DNA of 64,000 bases. Source: an uncultured Clostridia bacterium (GTDB lineage Bacteria; Bacillota; Peptococcia; Peptococcales; Peptococcaceae). The stretch is taken from NCBI GenBank assembly GCA_944391285.1, contig CALXSY010000009.1, positions 1 through 64,000 of the forward strand, written 5' to 3'. Made by a program: the position numbers and the translations under genes. A model generated the notes under the pieces. It made no database searches. It saw nothing but the letters and a program-made list of their open reading frames with translations, and was not told the origin of the DNA. Shown one piece after another: positions 26,203 to 34,699 of the stretch (positions are counted from its first letter, which is position 1; every line of letters begins with the position of its first letter).

Positions 26203-27999
26203 ATGGAAAGGCAAATTTTTGGTCAGACCGATAATTTAAACAAGCGAATAATGGAGCGATTGGAATATTTGGCTGACTTAAAATCGCCGAAAACTCAGAT
26301 TGCTTCAGCGGAAATTGTCGAGGTGATGAGCGAAATCACCCGGGAGATAAAAAAAGAAATCGCCATTTATCTTGACCGCAGCGGTCAGATAGTGATGGTA
26401 AGCGTGGGAAGTGACTCCACAGCGCCATTATTGGAAATGTCGAAAAAGAGAAAAGATTGGGGACTGACTGCTTTGCGAGCGGTACATACCCATCCCAACG
26501 GTGACTGCCGCTTGAGTGCTCCTGATTTGAGCGCATTAAGCAATTTACGCTTGGATATGATGTGTGCCATTGGCGTAGGCGAAAAGAATGTAAGCTTTTC
26601 AGTAGCTGTGTTGAATGTGCGGGACGGGGAATTGGTTAGAGAAGCGAGAGTGTGGCAAAATTTATCCCGAGAACAGTTTTACCAGTTAAATCCCGTTTTA
26701 CTGGCAGGAGAGATAGAAAAAGAGTTAAACAATAAAATGCTCCACAAGGTAAGCGAGGAGGAAGAACGGGTTATTACTGTTTTAGTTTTGCCAAATCGCT
26801 TAAGTCAGCAAGAAGAAACAGAGCGCCGAGAGGAACTGAAAAATCTGGCAGAAAGCGCCGGCTTAAAGGTTGTAGGAGAGCTCATCCAGCATAAGGATAA
26901 GCCGGACGGAGTATTTTGCTTAGGCAAAGGCAAGCTGGAAGAATTGGCGATGTTAGCGCAGAATACCGATGCTTCGTGTATCATCTTTGATAATGGTCTA
27001 TCGCCGGCGCAGGAAAATAACCTTAATCGTTTCTTAGGAAAAAAGGTTATCGATAAAAATACTTTGATTTTAGATATCTTTGCCGCTCGGGCTAAAACTC
27101 GTGAGGGGCAGTTGCAAGTAGAGGCAGCGCAGCTGAATTATTTATTGCCACGTTTGATTGGGCAGGGCGTGAGTATGTCACGATTAGGCGGTGGAGTGGG
27201 AACCCGTGGTCCCGGTGAAACTAAGCTGGAAACCGACCGCCGTCATATCCGCCGCAGGCTGGATAATGTGCGCCGTGAGTTAAACGAAGTGCGCAAGCAA
27301 AGGCAGATTCAGCGGCAGAAGCGTAAAAAACAACAGATACCTTTGGTGGCTTTGGTGGGGTATACCAATGCCGGTAAGTCGTCTTTATTGAATGCTTTGA
27401 CAGGAGCGGATATTTATGCTCAAGATCAGCTCTTTGCTACGTTAGATCCGACAGTGAGAGTATTGAAACTTGAGCAAAGGGAAGTTTTACTGAGCGATAC
27501 GGTAGGATTTATCCGTGATTTGCCAGAGGATTTGGTAGAGGCTTTCGAGGCGACCTTGGAAGAATTAAAAGAAGCGGATCTTTTGCTGCATGTGGTAGAT
27601 GCTAAAGGCGAAAATTACAAAACGCAAATCAAAAGCGTAGAGAAAATATTAAAGCAAGTGGGTGTGCTGGATAAACCATCGATTTATGTGTTTAATAAAA
27701 TTGATGCCTTAGAGGAAATTCCGCCATTTGGCGTAGAGGGAGAATATATTTGCGTTTCGGCTAAAGAGGGAATCGGCTTAGAAGAGCTGAAAAAAATAAT
27801 CTTGCAGAAAATATTCGGCACGAAAAAGAAATATAAAATATTCCTGCCCTTTATCGAGGCTGGATTGATGAATAAGTTTTATAATTTAGGGCAAGTGGAA
27901 GAAATCGACTATACCGAAGAAGGCACAGTTTTTACTTTAATCAGCGAAGAAGATGTGCCGGAAAAATTAAAAAAATATATCACCGCAGAAATATTATAA
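26203..27999 (+). CDS. hflX: GTPase HflX with an N-terminal JAMM/RadC-like domain
   Basis: A 598-residue protein. Residues about 186-360 are the HflX N-domain and glycine-rich linker (SRLGGGVGTRGPGETKLE), and the G domain has P-loop GYTNAGKSS (386-394), DTVGFIRDLP and NKID. HflX splits stalled or hibernating ribosomes. Residues 1-185 are an additional domain absent from the well-known short HflX proteins; it contains His95-Thr-His97-Pro, Ser105 and Asp108 in the exact JAMM spacing (HxH-x7-SxxD), with Glu52 as the likely upstream acid. ATG 26203 is chosen because AGAGGTGA precedes it. Confidence 0.94.
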   Translation: MERQIFGQTDNLNKRIMERLEYLADLKSPKTQIASAEIVEVMSEITREIKKEIAIYLDRSGQIVMVSVGSDSTAPLLEMSKKRKDWGLTALRAVHTHPNGDCRLSAPDLSALSNLRLDMMCAIGVGEKNVSFSVAVLNVRDGELVREARVWQNLSREQFYQLNPVLLAGEIEKELNNKMLHKVSEEEERVITVLVLPNRLSQQEETERREELKNLAESAGLKVVGELIQHKDKPDGVFCLGKGKLEELAMLAQNTDASCIIFDNGLSPAQENNLNRFLGKKVIDKNTLILDIFAARAKTREGQLQVEAAQLNYLLPRLIGQGVSMSRLGGGVGTRGPGETKLETDRRHIRRRLDNVRRELNEVRKQRQIQRQKRKKQQIPLVALVGYTNAGKSSLLNALTGADIYAQDQLFATLDPTVRVLKLEQREVLLSDTVGFIRDLPEDLVEAFEATLEELKEADLLLHVVDAKGENYKTQIKSVEKILKQVGVLDKPSIYVFNKIDALEEIPPFGVEGEYICVSAKEGIGLEELKKIILQKIFGTKKKYKIFLPFIEAGLMNKFYNLGQVEEIDYTEEGTVFTLISEEDVPEKLKKYITAEIL

Positions 28000-28031
28000 G
28001 TTCCAAGATAGTACAATAGGAGAGAGAAGAA

Positions 28032-29297
28032 ATGCAAGCTTTTTTTCAAATGTTACAAGAGCAATACCAAATTTCCGACAGCGTCATTGCCCAAATGAGC
28101 GCCTGCTACGAAAAGGTGCAAAAACCTTGGGCTAAGGTTAGTGAAATCACCGCCGCTAATCAAATCAAGGTTTTAGCTGCCTTTCAAAAAAAACAAGCCG
28201 GCGACTTTCATCTTAATGGCTCTACCGGTTATGGCTATGGCGATGTGGGCAGAGATGTCTTTGAGTTAATCTGGGCAGATGTGTTTAAAGCGGAAAAAGC
28301 CTTGGTCAGAGCCAGCATCTTGTCCGGCACTCATGCGATAGCCATCGCCTTGTTGGGCAATTTAAAGGCGGGCGATGAGTTTGTGTCCATCAGCGGCTTG
28401 CCTTACGATACCTTATTAAAGGTAATCGGCAAGAACAACGAGCCGGGAACACTTCAGGCAATGGGCGTTACTCATAAGGTAGTGGATTTAAAGAATGATG
28501 ACTTTGATTATGAAGCGATTGCTCAAGCAGTCAAAAAAGGCACGAAGATGGTCTGTATTCAGCGCTCCAGAGGCTATGACTGGCGCAAATCGCTAACTAT
28601 CGCTAAAATTGCTAAAGTTGTAAAGTTTGTTAAAGAAATAGATGAAAATATCATCGTCTTTGTCGATAATTGCTACGGTGAGTTTGTGGAATTACAAGAG
28701 CCGTTGGAAGTAGGGGCAGATTTGATTGCCGGGTCACTAATCAAAAATCCGGGCGGAACATTAGCTCCTCGTGGCGGCTATGTAGCCGGCAGAGCGGATT
28801 TGGTGGATTTAGCGGCTATTCGCCTCTCAGCACCGGGCATTGCCGGTGATGTAGGCTCAGCACTGGATTTCAACCGCTTGGCTTACCAAGGATTGTTTAT
28901 GGCGCCGCTAATCGTGGAGCAGGCGCTGAAAGGGGCAATCTTTGCCGCTTGCTTCTTGGAGGATATGGGGTATAAGGTTTCTCCGCGCTACGATGAGGAG
29001 CGGGCGGATATAATTCAGGCGTTAATGTTAGGCGATGCGGAGACTATCCGCAAATATTGCCGTGGTATTCAAAAAGCTTCGCCCTTGGATTCTTATGTAA
29101 CGCCTTACGATGCTCCTTTGCCGGGGTATGATGATGCTGTTATCATGGCAGGCGGAACCTTTGTGCAGGGTTCGTCAATCGAACTAAGTGTGGACGCACC
29201 GATGAGAGAGCCATTCATCGCTTATATGCAAGGCGGCATCTCATTAGCTCATGTGATGACCGGCGTAGCTTTGGCAGCCGGAGAAATGGAGAAATAA
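28032..29297 (+). CDS. ynbB: YnbB: methionine gamma-lyase/aluminium-resistance family PLP enzyme
   Basis: A 421-residue fold-type I PLP-dependent protein of the family annotated as aluminium resistance or methionine gamma-lyase. The N-terminal GSTGYGYGDVGRD and the probable PLP-lysine region GSLIKNPGGTLAPRGGYVAG are characteristic. The true substrate is not established. It follows hflX as in Bacillus (hflX/ynbA-ynbB), which supports the assignment. GGAGAGAG precedes the ATG. Confidence 0.9.
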   Translation: MQAFFQMLQEQYQISDSVIAQMSACYEKVQKPWAKVSEITAANQIKVLAAFQKKQAGDFHLNGSTGYGYGDVGRDVFELIWADVFKAEKALVRASILSGTHAIAIALLGNLKAGDEFVSISGLPYDTLLKVIGKNNEPGTLQAMGVTHKVVDLKNDDFDYEAIAQAVKKGTKMVCIQRSRGYDWRKSLTIAKIAKVVKFVKEIDENIIVFVDNCYGEFVELQEPLEVGADLIAGSLIKNPGGTLAPRGGYVAGRADLVDLAAIRLSAPGIAGDVGSALDFNRLAYQGLFMAPLIVEQALKGAIFAACFLEDMGYKVSPRYDEERADIIQALMLGDAETIRKYCRGIQKASPLDSYVTPYDAPLPGYDDAVIMAGGTFVQGSSIELSVDAPMREPFIAYMQGGISLAHVMTGVALAAGEMEK

Positions 29298-29777
29298 ATG
29301 GACGGAGTACAGATAGTATTTATAATCACACTTATTATCGGCTTTTTTGGCACGATAATCCCGATGGTGCCGGGGATGGGTTTAATATTTGGAGCCATTT
29401 TGCTTTATGGATTTTATGATAGCTGGGCGCTTTATTCGCCGATTTTTGCCGTAGTGGCAGGCATTTGCACCGTAATAGCCTTTGCGATTGATTATTTGGC
29501 GCAGGCGTTAGGGGCGAAAAAATTCGGCGCCAGCAATCGTGGTGTTATTGGCTCATTAGTAGGCGGCATCATTGGTCTAATGCTCTTTAACTTTGTAGGG
29601 CTGCTTTTAGGAGCGATAATAGGACTGGTAGCGGTCGAATATTATGAAAAAGGTGACCTGGCACAAAGCGGCAAGGCGGCTTTAGGTGTTTTGGTCGGCA
29701 GTTTGGTTGGGATAATCTTGCAGGCTATCATAGCTGTATCGTTGATAGCGTATGTATTTATGAAAATGATTTTTTAG
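29298..29777 (+). CDS. DUF456 family membrane protein
   Basis: A 159-residue hydrophobic protein with about four to five membrane segments rich in Gly, as in the DUF456 family (for example GTIIPMVPGMGLIFGAILLYG and GVIGSLVGGIIGLM). Function unknown. Its ATG directly follows the ynbB stop, so it is probably translated by coupling. Confidence 0.8.
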   Translation: MDGVQIVFIITLIIGFFGTIIPMVPGMGLIFGAILLYGFYDSWALYSPIFAVVAGICTVIAFAIDYLAQALGAKKFGASNRGVIGSLVGGIIGLMLFNFVGLLLGAIIGLVAVEYYEKGDLAQSGKAALGVLVGSLVGIILQAIIAVSLIAYVFMKMIF

Positions 29778-29787
29778 GGGGAAGAGT

Positions 29788-30864
29788 ATGCAAAATATAG
29801 GCGTAATTTTTGGCGGACCTTCCGGCGAATACGAGGTTTCCTGCAATTCGGCTGAGGCGATTTGCGCAAATTTAAATCGGGAAAAATACAATATCATTCC
29901 CATCGGCATGGGCAAAAACGGTAAAATGTATGCACCAGTAGAAATGGGGGATATTAAAACCTTCAATCCGGCTTGCTATGAGCAAAAAGAGGTTAATCTT
30001 TTGGCTAAGCCCGGCGGGGAATTAAGGGATAACAATGGGCAGCTGGTGGCAAAACTCGACGCAGTAATACCGATTGTTCACGGTACTTGCGGTGAAGATG
30101 GGGTATTGCAGGGGTTGTTGGAATTGGCAAAGGTGCCTTATGTGGGCGCAGGAGTGTGCGGCTCAGCGGTAGGCATGGATAAAATATTGATGCGCAAAAT
30201 TTTGGCTTTTCACCAAATACCCCAGACAAAATATGTTTGTACTACCAGAAATGAAATTGAGAAAGATATTGAAGATGTCGTCAAAAAAGCTAGTGAAGAG
30301 CTGAAATATCCTATTTTCATCAAGCCTGCCAATGCCGGTTCATCAGTAGGCATTACCAAGGCGGACAATGAGGAAAAACTGCGTGAAGGTTTAGCAGAGG
30401 CAGCAAAATTTGACCGCAGAATTTTGCTGGAAGAAGGCATTAACGCCAGAGAAATCGAAATTTCGGTGATGGGCAATGACGAGCCGATCTGCGCTTGCGC
30501 CGGCGAGATTATCGCTTCCAACGAATTTTACGATTACAAAGCTAAATACATCGATAATAAATCGATAGCAGTGATTCCGGCGGAAATCACTACCGAAGAA
30601 TATGAAAAAATCGTTGCTTGGGCGAGAGAAGCTTATCAGGCGTTGGACTGCGCCGGATTGGGACGGCTGGACTTTTTTATCGACAAGAACAATGGTCAAA
30701 TCTATTTCAACGAAATTAACACCTTGCCGGGATTTACGGAAATCAGCATGTATGCAAAACTCTGGGCAGAGAGCGGAATAAATTTCAGCGAGCTTTTGGA
30801 TAAATTGCTGGAGTATGCTTTTGAGCGTTTCGAGGATAAGAAACGCAATGTAATTGATTTTTAA
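29788..30864 (+). CDS. ddl: D-alanine-D-alanine ligase
   Basis: A 358-residue ATP-grasp ligase forming the D-Ala-D-Ala dipeptide of peptidoglycan. Visible are the N-terminal FGGPSGEYEVS, the PYVGAGVCGSAVGMDKI segment, FIKPANAGSSVGITK and the metal-binding GRLDFFIDKNNGQIYFNEINTLPGFTEISMY. The loop region does not show the KF/KY features needed to judge D-Ala versus D-Lac specificity with confidence. AGGGGGAAG precedes the ATG. Confidence 0.95.
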   Translation: MQNIGVIFGGPSGEYEVSCNSAEAICANLNREKYNIIPIGMGKNGKMYAPVEMGDIKTFNPACYEQKEVNLLAKPGGELRDNNGQLVAKLDAVIPIVHGTCGEDGVLQGLLELAKVPYVGAGVCGSAVGMDKILMRKILAFHQIPQTKYVCTTRNEIEKDIEDVVKKASEELKYPIFIKPANAGSSVGITKADNEEKLREGLAEAAKFDRRILLEEGINAREIEISVMGNDEPICACAGEIIASNEFYDYKAKYIDNKSIAVIPAEITTEEYEKIVAWAREAYQALDCAGLGRLDFFIDKNNGQIYFNEINTLPGFTEISMYAKLWAESGINFSELLDKLLEYAFERFEDKKRNVIDF

Positions 30865-30892
30865 AAGAAATACGCCCTTTAATAAGGGCGTA
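30863..30892 (-). terminator. Terminator of the - strand small gene, between ddl and it
   Basis: A perfect stem TACGCCCTT (30871-30879) with AAGGGCGTA (30884-30892) and a four-base loop. The T-rich run lies on the - strand side (complement of 30863-30870), so it mainly ends the - strand gene; it may also stop ddl transcription. Confidence 0.75.
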
Positions 30893-30896
30893 GAAA

Positions 30897-31109
30897 TTAT
30901 TTGAGCTTATTTTTGACAAACTGCATAAAATTTGAAGCGTAATAATCGGCTAAGGTAGAGCCGCATTTTACATCATAATAGGGAATGCTTTCGCCTAATG
31001 CTTGTTCAAATTCTAAAAATGTTTGGTCAATGTTGAGATTTTGGCTATTAGGGAGCTTTTGCGCCATATCTTTGAGGCGATGCTCGAATATTTCTAAATG
31101 TCCTTTCAT
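30897..31109 (-). CDS. Small hypothetical protein, 70 residues, - strand
   Basis: A 70-residue soluble protein that I do not recognise, containing FLEFEQALGESIPYYDVKCGSTLADYYASNFMQ across two predicted helices. It looks real: on the - strand AAAGGAG sits seven bases before the ATG, a promoter is found upstream and a terminator follows. It is one of two - strand genes in the window, convergent with ddl and divergent from trmB. Confidence 0.65.
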   Translation of the reverse strand: MKGHLEIFEHRLKDMAQKLPNSQNLNIDQTFLEFEQALGESIPYYDVKCGSTLADYYASNFMQFVKNKLK

Positions 31110-31143
31110 GGATAAACTCCTTTCGTGCGGATAGATTAAAGAT

Positions 31144-31172
31144 ATTATAACGCAAAGTAAGGGAGAAATAAA
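31144..31172 (-). promoter_or_regulatory. Promoter of the small - strand gene
   Basis: Read on the - strand: TTTATT (31172-31167), a 17-base spacer and TATAAT (31149-31144), about 35 bases before the start codon. Confidence 0.55.
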
Positions 31173-31230
31173 GAGCAGAATGCGAAAAATATTTTAATTG
31201 AAGAAAAATCTTGAAAAAGCAGGTGAACAG

Positions 31231-31881
31231 ATGGCTCGAGTGAGAAAACAAGCGGGAGCAAAGGAAAAATTATACAGCTATGCGCCGTGGGTAGTATTGG
31301 AGCCTTATGAATACAAAGGACGCTGGCAAGAGGTATTTGCCAAACCTCAGCCATTGGCACTGGAGATAGGCATGGGGCGGGGAAATTTTATCTTTGAGAT
31401 GGCTAAGACGCATCCTGAGATGAATTTCTTAGGCTTGGAAGTCATTGAAGAGGTGCTCAATGAAGCCATAGAGCGCATGGAGCAAAGAGGCGGAGTGCCG
31501 GAAAACTTGCATTTTATCTGGATCAATGCGCAGAATCTGACTGATATTTTCGCTAAAGACGAAGTAAGTACTATTTATCTTAACTTTTCCGATCCATGGC
31601 CTAAAAATCGCCACAGCAAGCGTAGATTAACCCACAGCAATTTTTTAAAGCAGTATGAGGAAATATTAAAAGACGGCGGGCTTTTGCAGCAAAAAACGGA
31701 CAGTCGGGAATTGTTTGAGTTTTCGCTGAATGAGTTGGCTGAGCGAAAGTGGCAGTTTAAAAAGATTTCCTTGGATTTATACCGCAAGCTGCCGGAGGAT
31801 AATATTCCTACCGAGTATGAGGCGAAATTTGTCAAACAGGGCTTGCCTATATACTTTTTAACGGCGATGAAGAAAAGCTGA
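31231..31881 (+). CDS. trmB: tRNA (guanine-46-N7)-methyltransferase
   Basis: A 216-residue SAM-dependent enzyme modifying G46 of tRNA. The SAM site is LEIGMGRGNFIFEMA, and LNFSDPWPKNRHSKRRLTHSNFL is the family signature. ATG 31231 is chosen over an in-frame TTG at 31198 since AGGTGA lies at 31221-31226. It is apparently a single-gene unit. Confidence 0.95.
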   Translation: MARVRKQAGAKEKLYSYAPWVVLEPYEYKGRWQEVFAKPQPLALEIGMGRGNFIFEMAKTHPEMNFLGLEVIEEVLNEAIERMEQRGGVPENLHFIWINAQNLTDIFAKDEVSTIYLNFSDPWPKNRHSKRRLTHSNFLKQYEEILKDGGLLQQKTDSRELFEFSLNELAERKWQFKKISLDLYRKLPEDNIPTEYEAKFVKQGLPIYFLTAMKKS

Positions 31882-32117
31882 ATATTAAAGATTAAAGTAA
31901 TAAAAAATTTTTTGGAAAATTGCCCTTTGAATAAAAAAAAAGTTGCAGATTTTTTAGTGATTATAGTGTAGAATAAGATTAGGTATGATTTGATTGGGAA
32001 AATAAATATGTTAATAGCTGTGCCGCTTAAAGGGTGCAAAAAGGTGGGATGAATTTTCGCTAAATAGTTACAATTAAAAAGATAGTGTCAGGATATTCGG
32101 AGAAAGGAGGAGAAAAA

Positions 32118-32693
32118 ATGGCAAAGATTAAAGATGTATTTCATGATAAGACGATAGTGGGATCTCCCTATAAGCACTTTTTGCTTCTAAGTGCTATTTT
32201 ATATATTTTTTGGTGCTTGCTTTGCGGTAATTTTACCTTAAAGTTCATTGTAGTAGGTGTAGGCAGTGCCCTGATTTCGGCTTATATTTGCATGCCGCTG
32301 TTGCTTTTGGAAAATAGAGACGGCACAAAGAAATATTTCGCTTTTGATGTTAATTGGTTTAAATATGCTGCATACTGGCTGTGGTTGTTAAACGAAGTAA
32401 GAAAAGCCAATATGGACGTAGCAACCTCTGTAATCAAATCAGAAATGAATGTCAATCCTAAAGTATTCAAATTTAGAATGCCTTATGATAATCCAATGGC
32501 TGAGGCTACCTTGGCAAACTCCATTACCTTAACACCGGGAACTATTACCTTAGATGTTTCAGATGACGGTGTATATACTATCCATGCGTTGACCAACGGT
32601 GCCCGCGAAGGTTTGATCGAAGGCGGCATGCAGCGCAAAATTGCTAAGCTCTTCGGCGAAACCGTGGAGTATAAGGAAGAATATGTTGATTAG
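32118..32693 (+). CDS. mrpE: Mrp-type cation antiporter subunit MrpE (MbhA-like)
   Basis: A 191-residue membrane protein of the MnhE/MrpE family with two hydrophobic segments in the first 75 residues and a C-terminal domain (ANSITLTPGTITLDVSDDGVYTIHAL) typical of MrpE. It opens an eleven-gene operon whose first eight genes follow the order of the archaeal Mbh membrane module A-H. ATG 32118 has AAAGGAGG upstream. The 236 bases before it hold no clear promoter or known riboswitch. Confidence 0.92.
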   Translation: MAKIKDVFHDKTIVGSPYKHFLLLSAILYIFWCLLCGNFTLKFIVVGVGSALISAYICMPLLLLENRDGTKKYFAFDVNWFKYAAYWLWLLNEVRKANMDVATSVIKSEMNVNPKVFKFRMPYDNPMAEATLANSITLTPGTITLDVSDDGVYTIHALTNGAREGLIEGGMQRKIAKLFGETVEYKEEYVD

Positions 32694-32711
32694 AAAGGAG
32701 AAGCTTGCACT

Positions 32712-32987
32712 ATGAATACAGTGTTTTCGATTATGTTGGGCGGCACGGTAGTCTTGATTTTAATTATGCTGCAAAGAGTATTTTCCGGGCCGACTATCTA
32801 TGACCGAATGAATGGTTTAGGTGTAATAGGTGCTGATACTATTCTCCTTTTGGTGTTATTCGGTTATATAGACCAACGTCCCGATATGTATGTGGACATT
32901 GCTATTTCTTATGCGATATTAGGCTTTATCAGCTCCGTAATATTGGCTAAGTATTTAGGCGATATGGGAGGTAAAAAGCATGAATGA
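32712..32987 (+). CDS. mrpF: Mrp subunit MrpF (MbhB-like)
   Basis: A 91-residue protein with three membrane segments and the MrpF-type RVFSGPTIYDRMNGLGVIGADTILLLV region. It is a small subunit of the multi-subunit antiporter, probably part of the scaffold beside MrpE and MrpG. GAAAGGAGAAG precedes the ATG; its end overlaps mrpG by eight bases. Confidence 0.92.
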   Translation: MNTVFSIMLGGTVVLILIMLQRVFSGPTIYDRMNGLGVIGADTILLLVLFGYIDQRPDMYVDIAISYAILGFISSVILAKYLGDMGGKKHE

Positions 32988-33342
32988 GGTTTTTATTTTT
33001 GGTTTAACTATCCGGGAATTGATTGCAACAGTTTTGTTGTTAATTGGATTTTTCTTTATTGCCATTTCGGCTATCGGAGTTATTCGCCTGCCGGACTTTT
33101 ACAGCAGATTGCATTCCTCCGGTATCGGTGAAACCTTGGGCTTGATGATTTCATTTTTAGGACTGGCTGTTTTCGAAGGCTTAAACTTGATGACTATTAA
33201 GCTTTTTATCGTATTTTTATTGGTATTCTTGGCGAACCCAATTGGTACCCATATTTTGGGTCAGGCAGCTATCAAATCCGGCTTGGTGCCTTGGGAGATA
33301 GAAGAAGAGGAGGCGGAGAAAGATGCAGAATCTCATCATTGA
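32980..33342 (+). CDS. mrpG: Mrp subunit MrpG (MbhC-like)
   Basis: A 120-residue protein with three membrane segments and the MrpG signature AIGVIRLPDFYSRLHSSG. It has a charged acidic tail (EIEEEEAEKDAESHH). It overlaps mrpF by eight bases and the next gene by 20, showing tight coupling. Confidence 0.92.
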   Translation: MNEVFIFGLTIRELIATVLLLIGFFFIAISAIGVIRLPDFYSRLHSSGIGETLGLMISFLGLAVFEGLNLMTIKLFIVFLLVFLANPIGTHILGQAAIKSGLVPWEIEEEEAEKDAESHH

Positions 33343-33565
33343 GGCAGCGTTATTGCTGTTTTTAATCGGAACGACCGTAAGTGTTATAGTTCTTAAGGAC
33401 TTACTTTCGGCAACCTTTGTTTATTGTGCATTCAGTTACTGCGCCGTATTGCTCTATCTGATGATGGGCTCTCCTGACGTTGCTTTTACCGAAGCGGTTA
33501 TCGGCGTGGTATCCACAATCTACTTTGTTGTGGCGTTAAAAAAATTGGATCGGTGGTGTAAATAG
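33323..33565 (+). CDS. MbhD-like subunit (DUF4040), detached MrpA C-terminal domain part 1
   Basis: An 80-residue three-helix membrane protein of the DUF4040/MbhD family. The core MMGSPDVAFTEAVIGVV is the region found in the C-terminal part of MrpA and in MbhD. In classical Mrp systems this sequence is fused to MrpA; here it is a separate gene, as in archaeal Mbh. The Glu in FTEAVIG is the likely proton/ion-path residue. Confidence 0.85.
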   Translation: MQNLIIEAALLLFLIGTTVSVIVLKDLLSATFVYCAFSYCAVLLYLMMGSPDVAFTEAVIGVVSTIYFVVALKKLDRWCK

Positions 33566-33873
33566 TGAGAGTACTTGCAACGATTATTCTTTTTATAGTG
33601 ACAAGTGTATTTTGCTTAAACGTTACCGATTTGCCGGTTATAGGCGATCCCGATTCAGCGCCGAATTCTCATGTAACTCCTCATTATATTGAGTTCAGTG
33701 AAGAAGATACCGGTTCTCCCAATATTGTTACCGGCGTCTTGGCTGACTACAGAGGATTCGATACTTTGTGGGAAACCACGGTTATGTTTATCGCAGGCTT
33801 GACAGCGGTAATTATTTTAAGCAAAAACAGAGAAGAACGGTTTTTGAAAAAGAAAAAGGGGGATAAAAAATGA
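33565..33873 (+). CDS. MbhE-like subunit, detached MrpA C-terminal domain part 2
   Basis: A 102-residue protein with one N-terminal and one C-terminal membrane segment around an external loop; NIVTGVLADYRGFDTLWETTVMFIAG is the motif found at the end of MrpA and in MbhE. It begins with GTG one base inside the previous stop codon and overlaps mrpB by four bases. It completes the split MrpA C-terminal region. Confidence 0.85.
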   Translation: MRVLATIILFIVTSVFCLNVTDLPVIGDPDSAPNSHVTPHYIEFSEEDTGSPNIVTGVLADYRGFDTLWETTVMFIAGLTAVIILSKNREERFLKKKKGDKK

Positions 33874-34325
33874 AAAAGAAATATGGCAGCTCTGTCTTGG
33901 ACATCTCCTTTCGCATCATTACCCCGTTTACCCTTATTTATGGTGTATATGTATATTTAAACGGCGAAATCTCTCCCGGCGGCGGTTTCCAGGCGGGAGC
34001 ATTGTTAGCAGTAGGTGTAGTTTTAGCGCGCTTGATTATGGGTGCGGAAAATAAAATTTACAACGTCAGCGGACGCAGCGCTGTTATTTTAGCCGGTGTA
34101 GGAACCTTTATCTATGCTTTGACCGGCTGGGTAACGATGCTTCGAGGCGGCAAATTCTTGGATTATGGATTTTTGCCCTTCGCTATCGGCAGCCATGGCG
34201 GACATATGTGGCCGGCTTTGCATGCGACAGGTATTCTGTTCATCGAGCTGGGGGTAACTTTGTGCGTTATGATGACGATTATTGATATCTTAGATGTTGT
34301 GGTAGAAAGGACGGATATAGAATGA
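33870..34325 (+). CDS. mrpB: Mrp subunit MrpB (MbhF-like)
   Basis: A 151-residue membrane protein of the MnhB/MrpB family with four membrane segments and the signature LNGEISPGGGFQAGALLAVGVVLARL. AAAGGGGGAT precedes the ATG, and both ends overlap neighbours by four bases. Confidence 0.92.
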   Translation: MKKKYGSSVLDISFRIITPFTLIYGVYVYLNGEISPGGGFQAGALLAVGVVLARLIMGAENKIYNVSGRSAVILAGVGTFIYALTGWVTMLRGGKFLDYGFLPFAIGSHGGHMWPALHATGILFIELGVTLCVMMTIIDILDVVVERTDIE

Positions 34326-34699
34326 TTGAATCGTTAAATCAATTTTTAGCAGCTAAAGGCATCTATATTTTGACCTTGATCCTCTTCTTCTTAGGTATCT
34401 ATGGAATGATTATGTGTCGCAATTACATGAAAAAGTTGATGTCGATGAATATTATGCAGGTAGCGGTTATCTTTTTCTTCCTGTGCTTGGGACAAAAAGA
34501 CGGCGGTACCCTGCCGATTTTACAGACAGGATTAACTAATCCTGATTTGTATGTCAACCCTTTGCCGCATGCTTTGATGCTGACTGCGATCGTAGTTAGC
34601 TTAGGTACTACCGGTGTGGCAATAGCTCTTTTACTCCGCATCAGAGAAAACTATGGCTCAGTAGAAGAGGAAGAAATTTTAAGGAGGGTAGATGAATGA
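34322..34699 (+). CDS. mrpC: Mrp subunit MrpC (NuoK-like)
   Basis: A 125-residue three-helix membrane protein of the NuoK/MrpC family, with LFFLGIYGMIMCRNYMKKLMSMNIMQVAVIFFF and DPLPHALMLTAIVVS-type features (here NPLPHALMLTAIVVS). It probably sits beside MrpD in the complex. It overlaps the genes on both sides by four bases. Confidence 0.92.
   Translation: MIESLNQFLAAKGIYILTLILFFLGIYGMIMCRNYMKKLMSMNIMQVAVIFFFLCLGQKDGGTLPILQTGLTNPDLYVNPLPHALMLTAIVVSLGTTGVAIALLLRIRENYGSVEEEEILRRVDE

Noticed and set aside
32008-32052. A 14-codon leader peptide gene before mrpE
   Set aside because: No ribosome binding site and no attenuator hairpin follow it.
31882-32117. A riboswitch (Na+ or c-di-GMP type) before the Mrp operon
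   Set aside because: No conserved aptamer blocks could be matched; only AT-rich sequence and weak promoter-like hexamers are seen.
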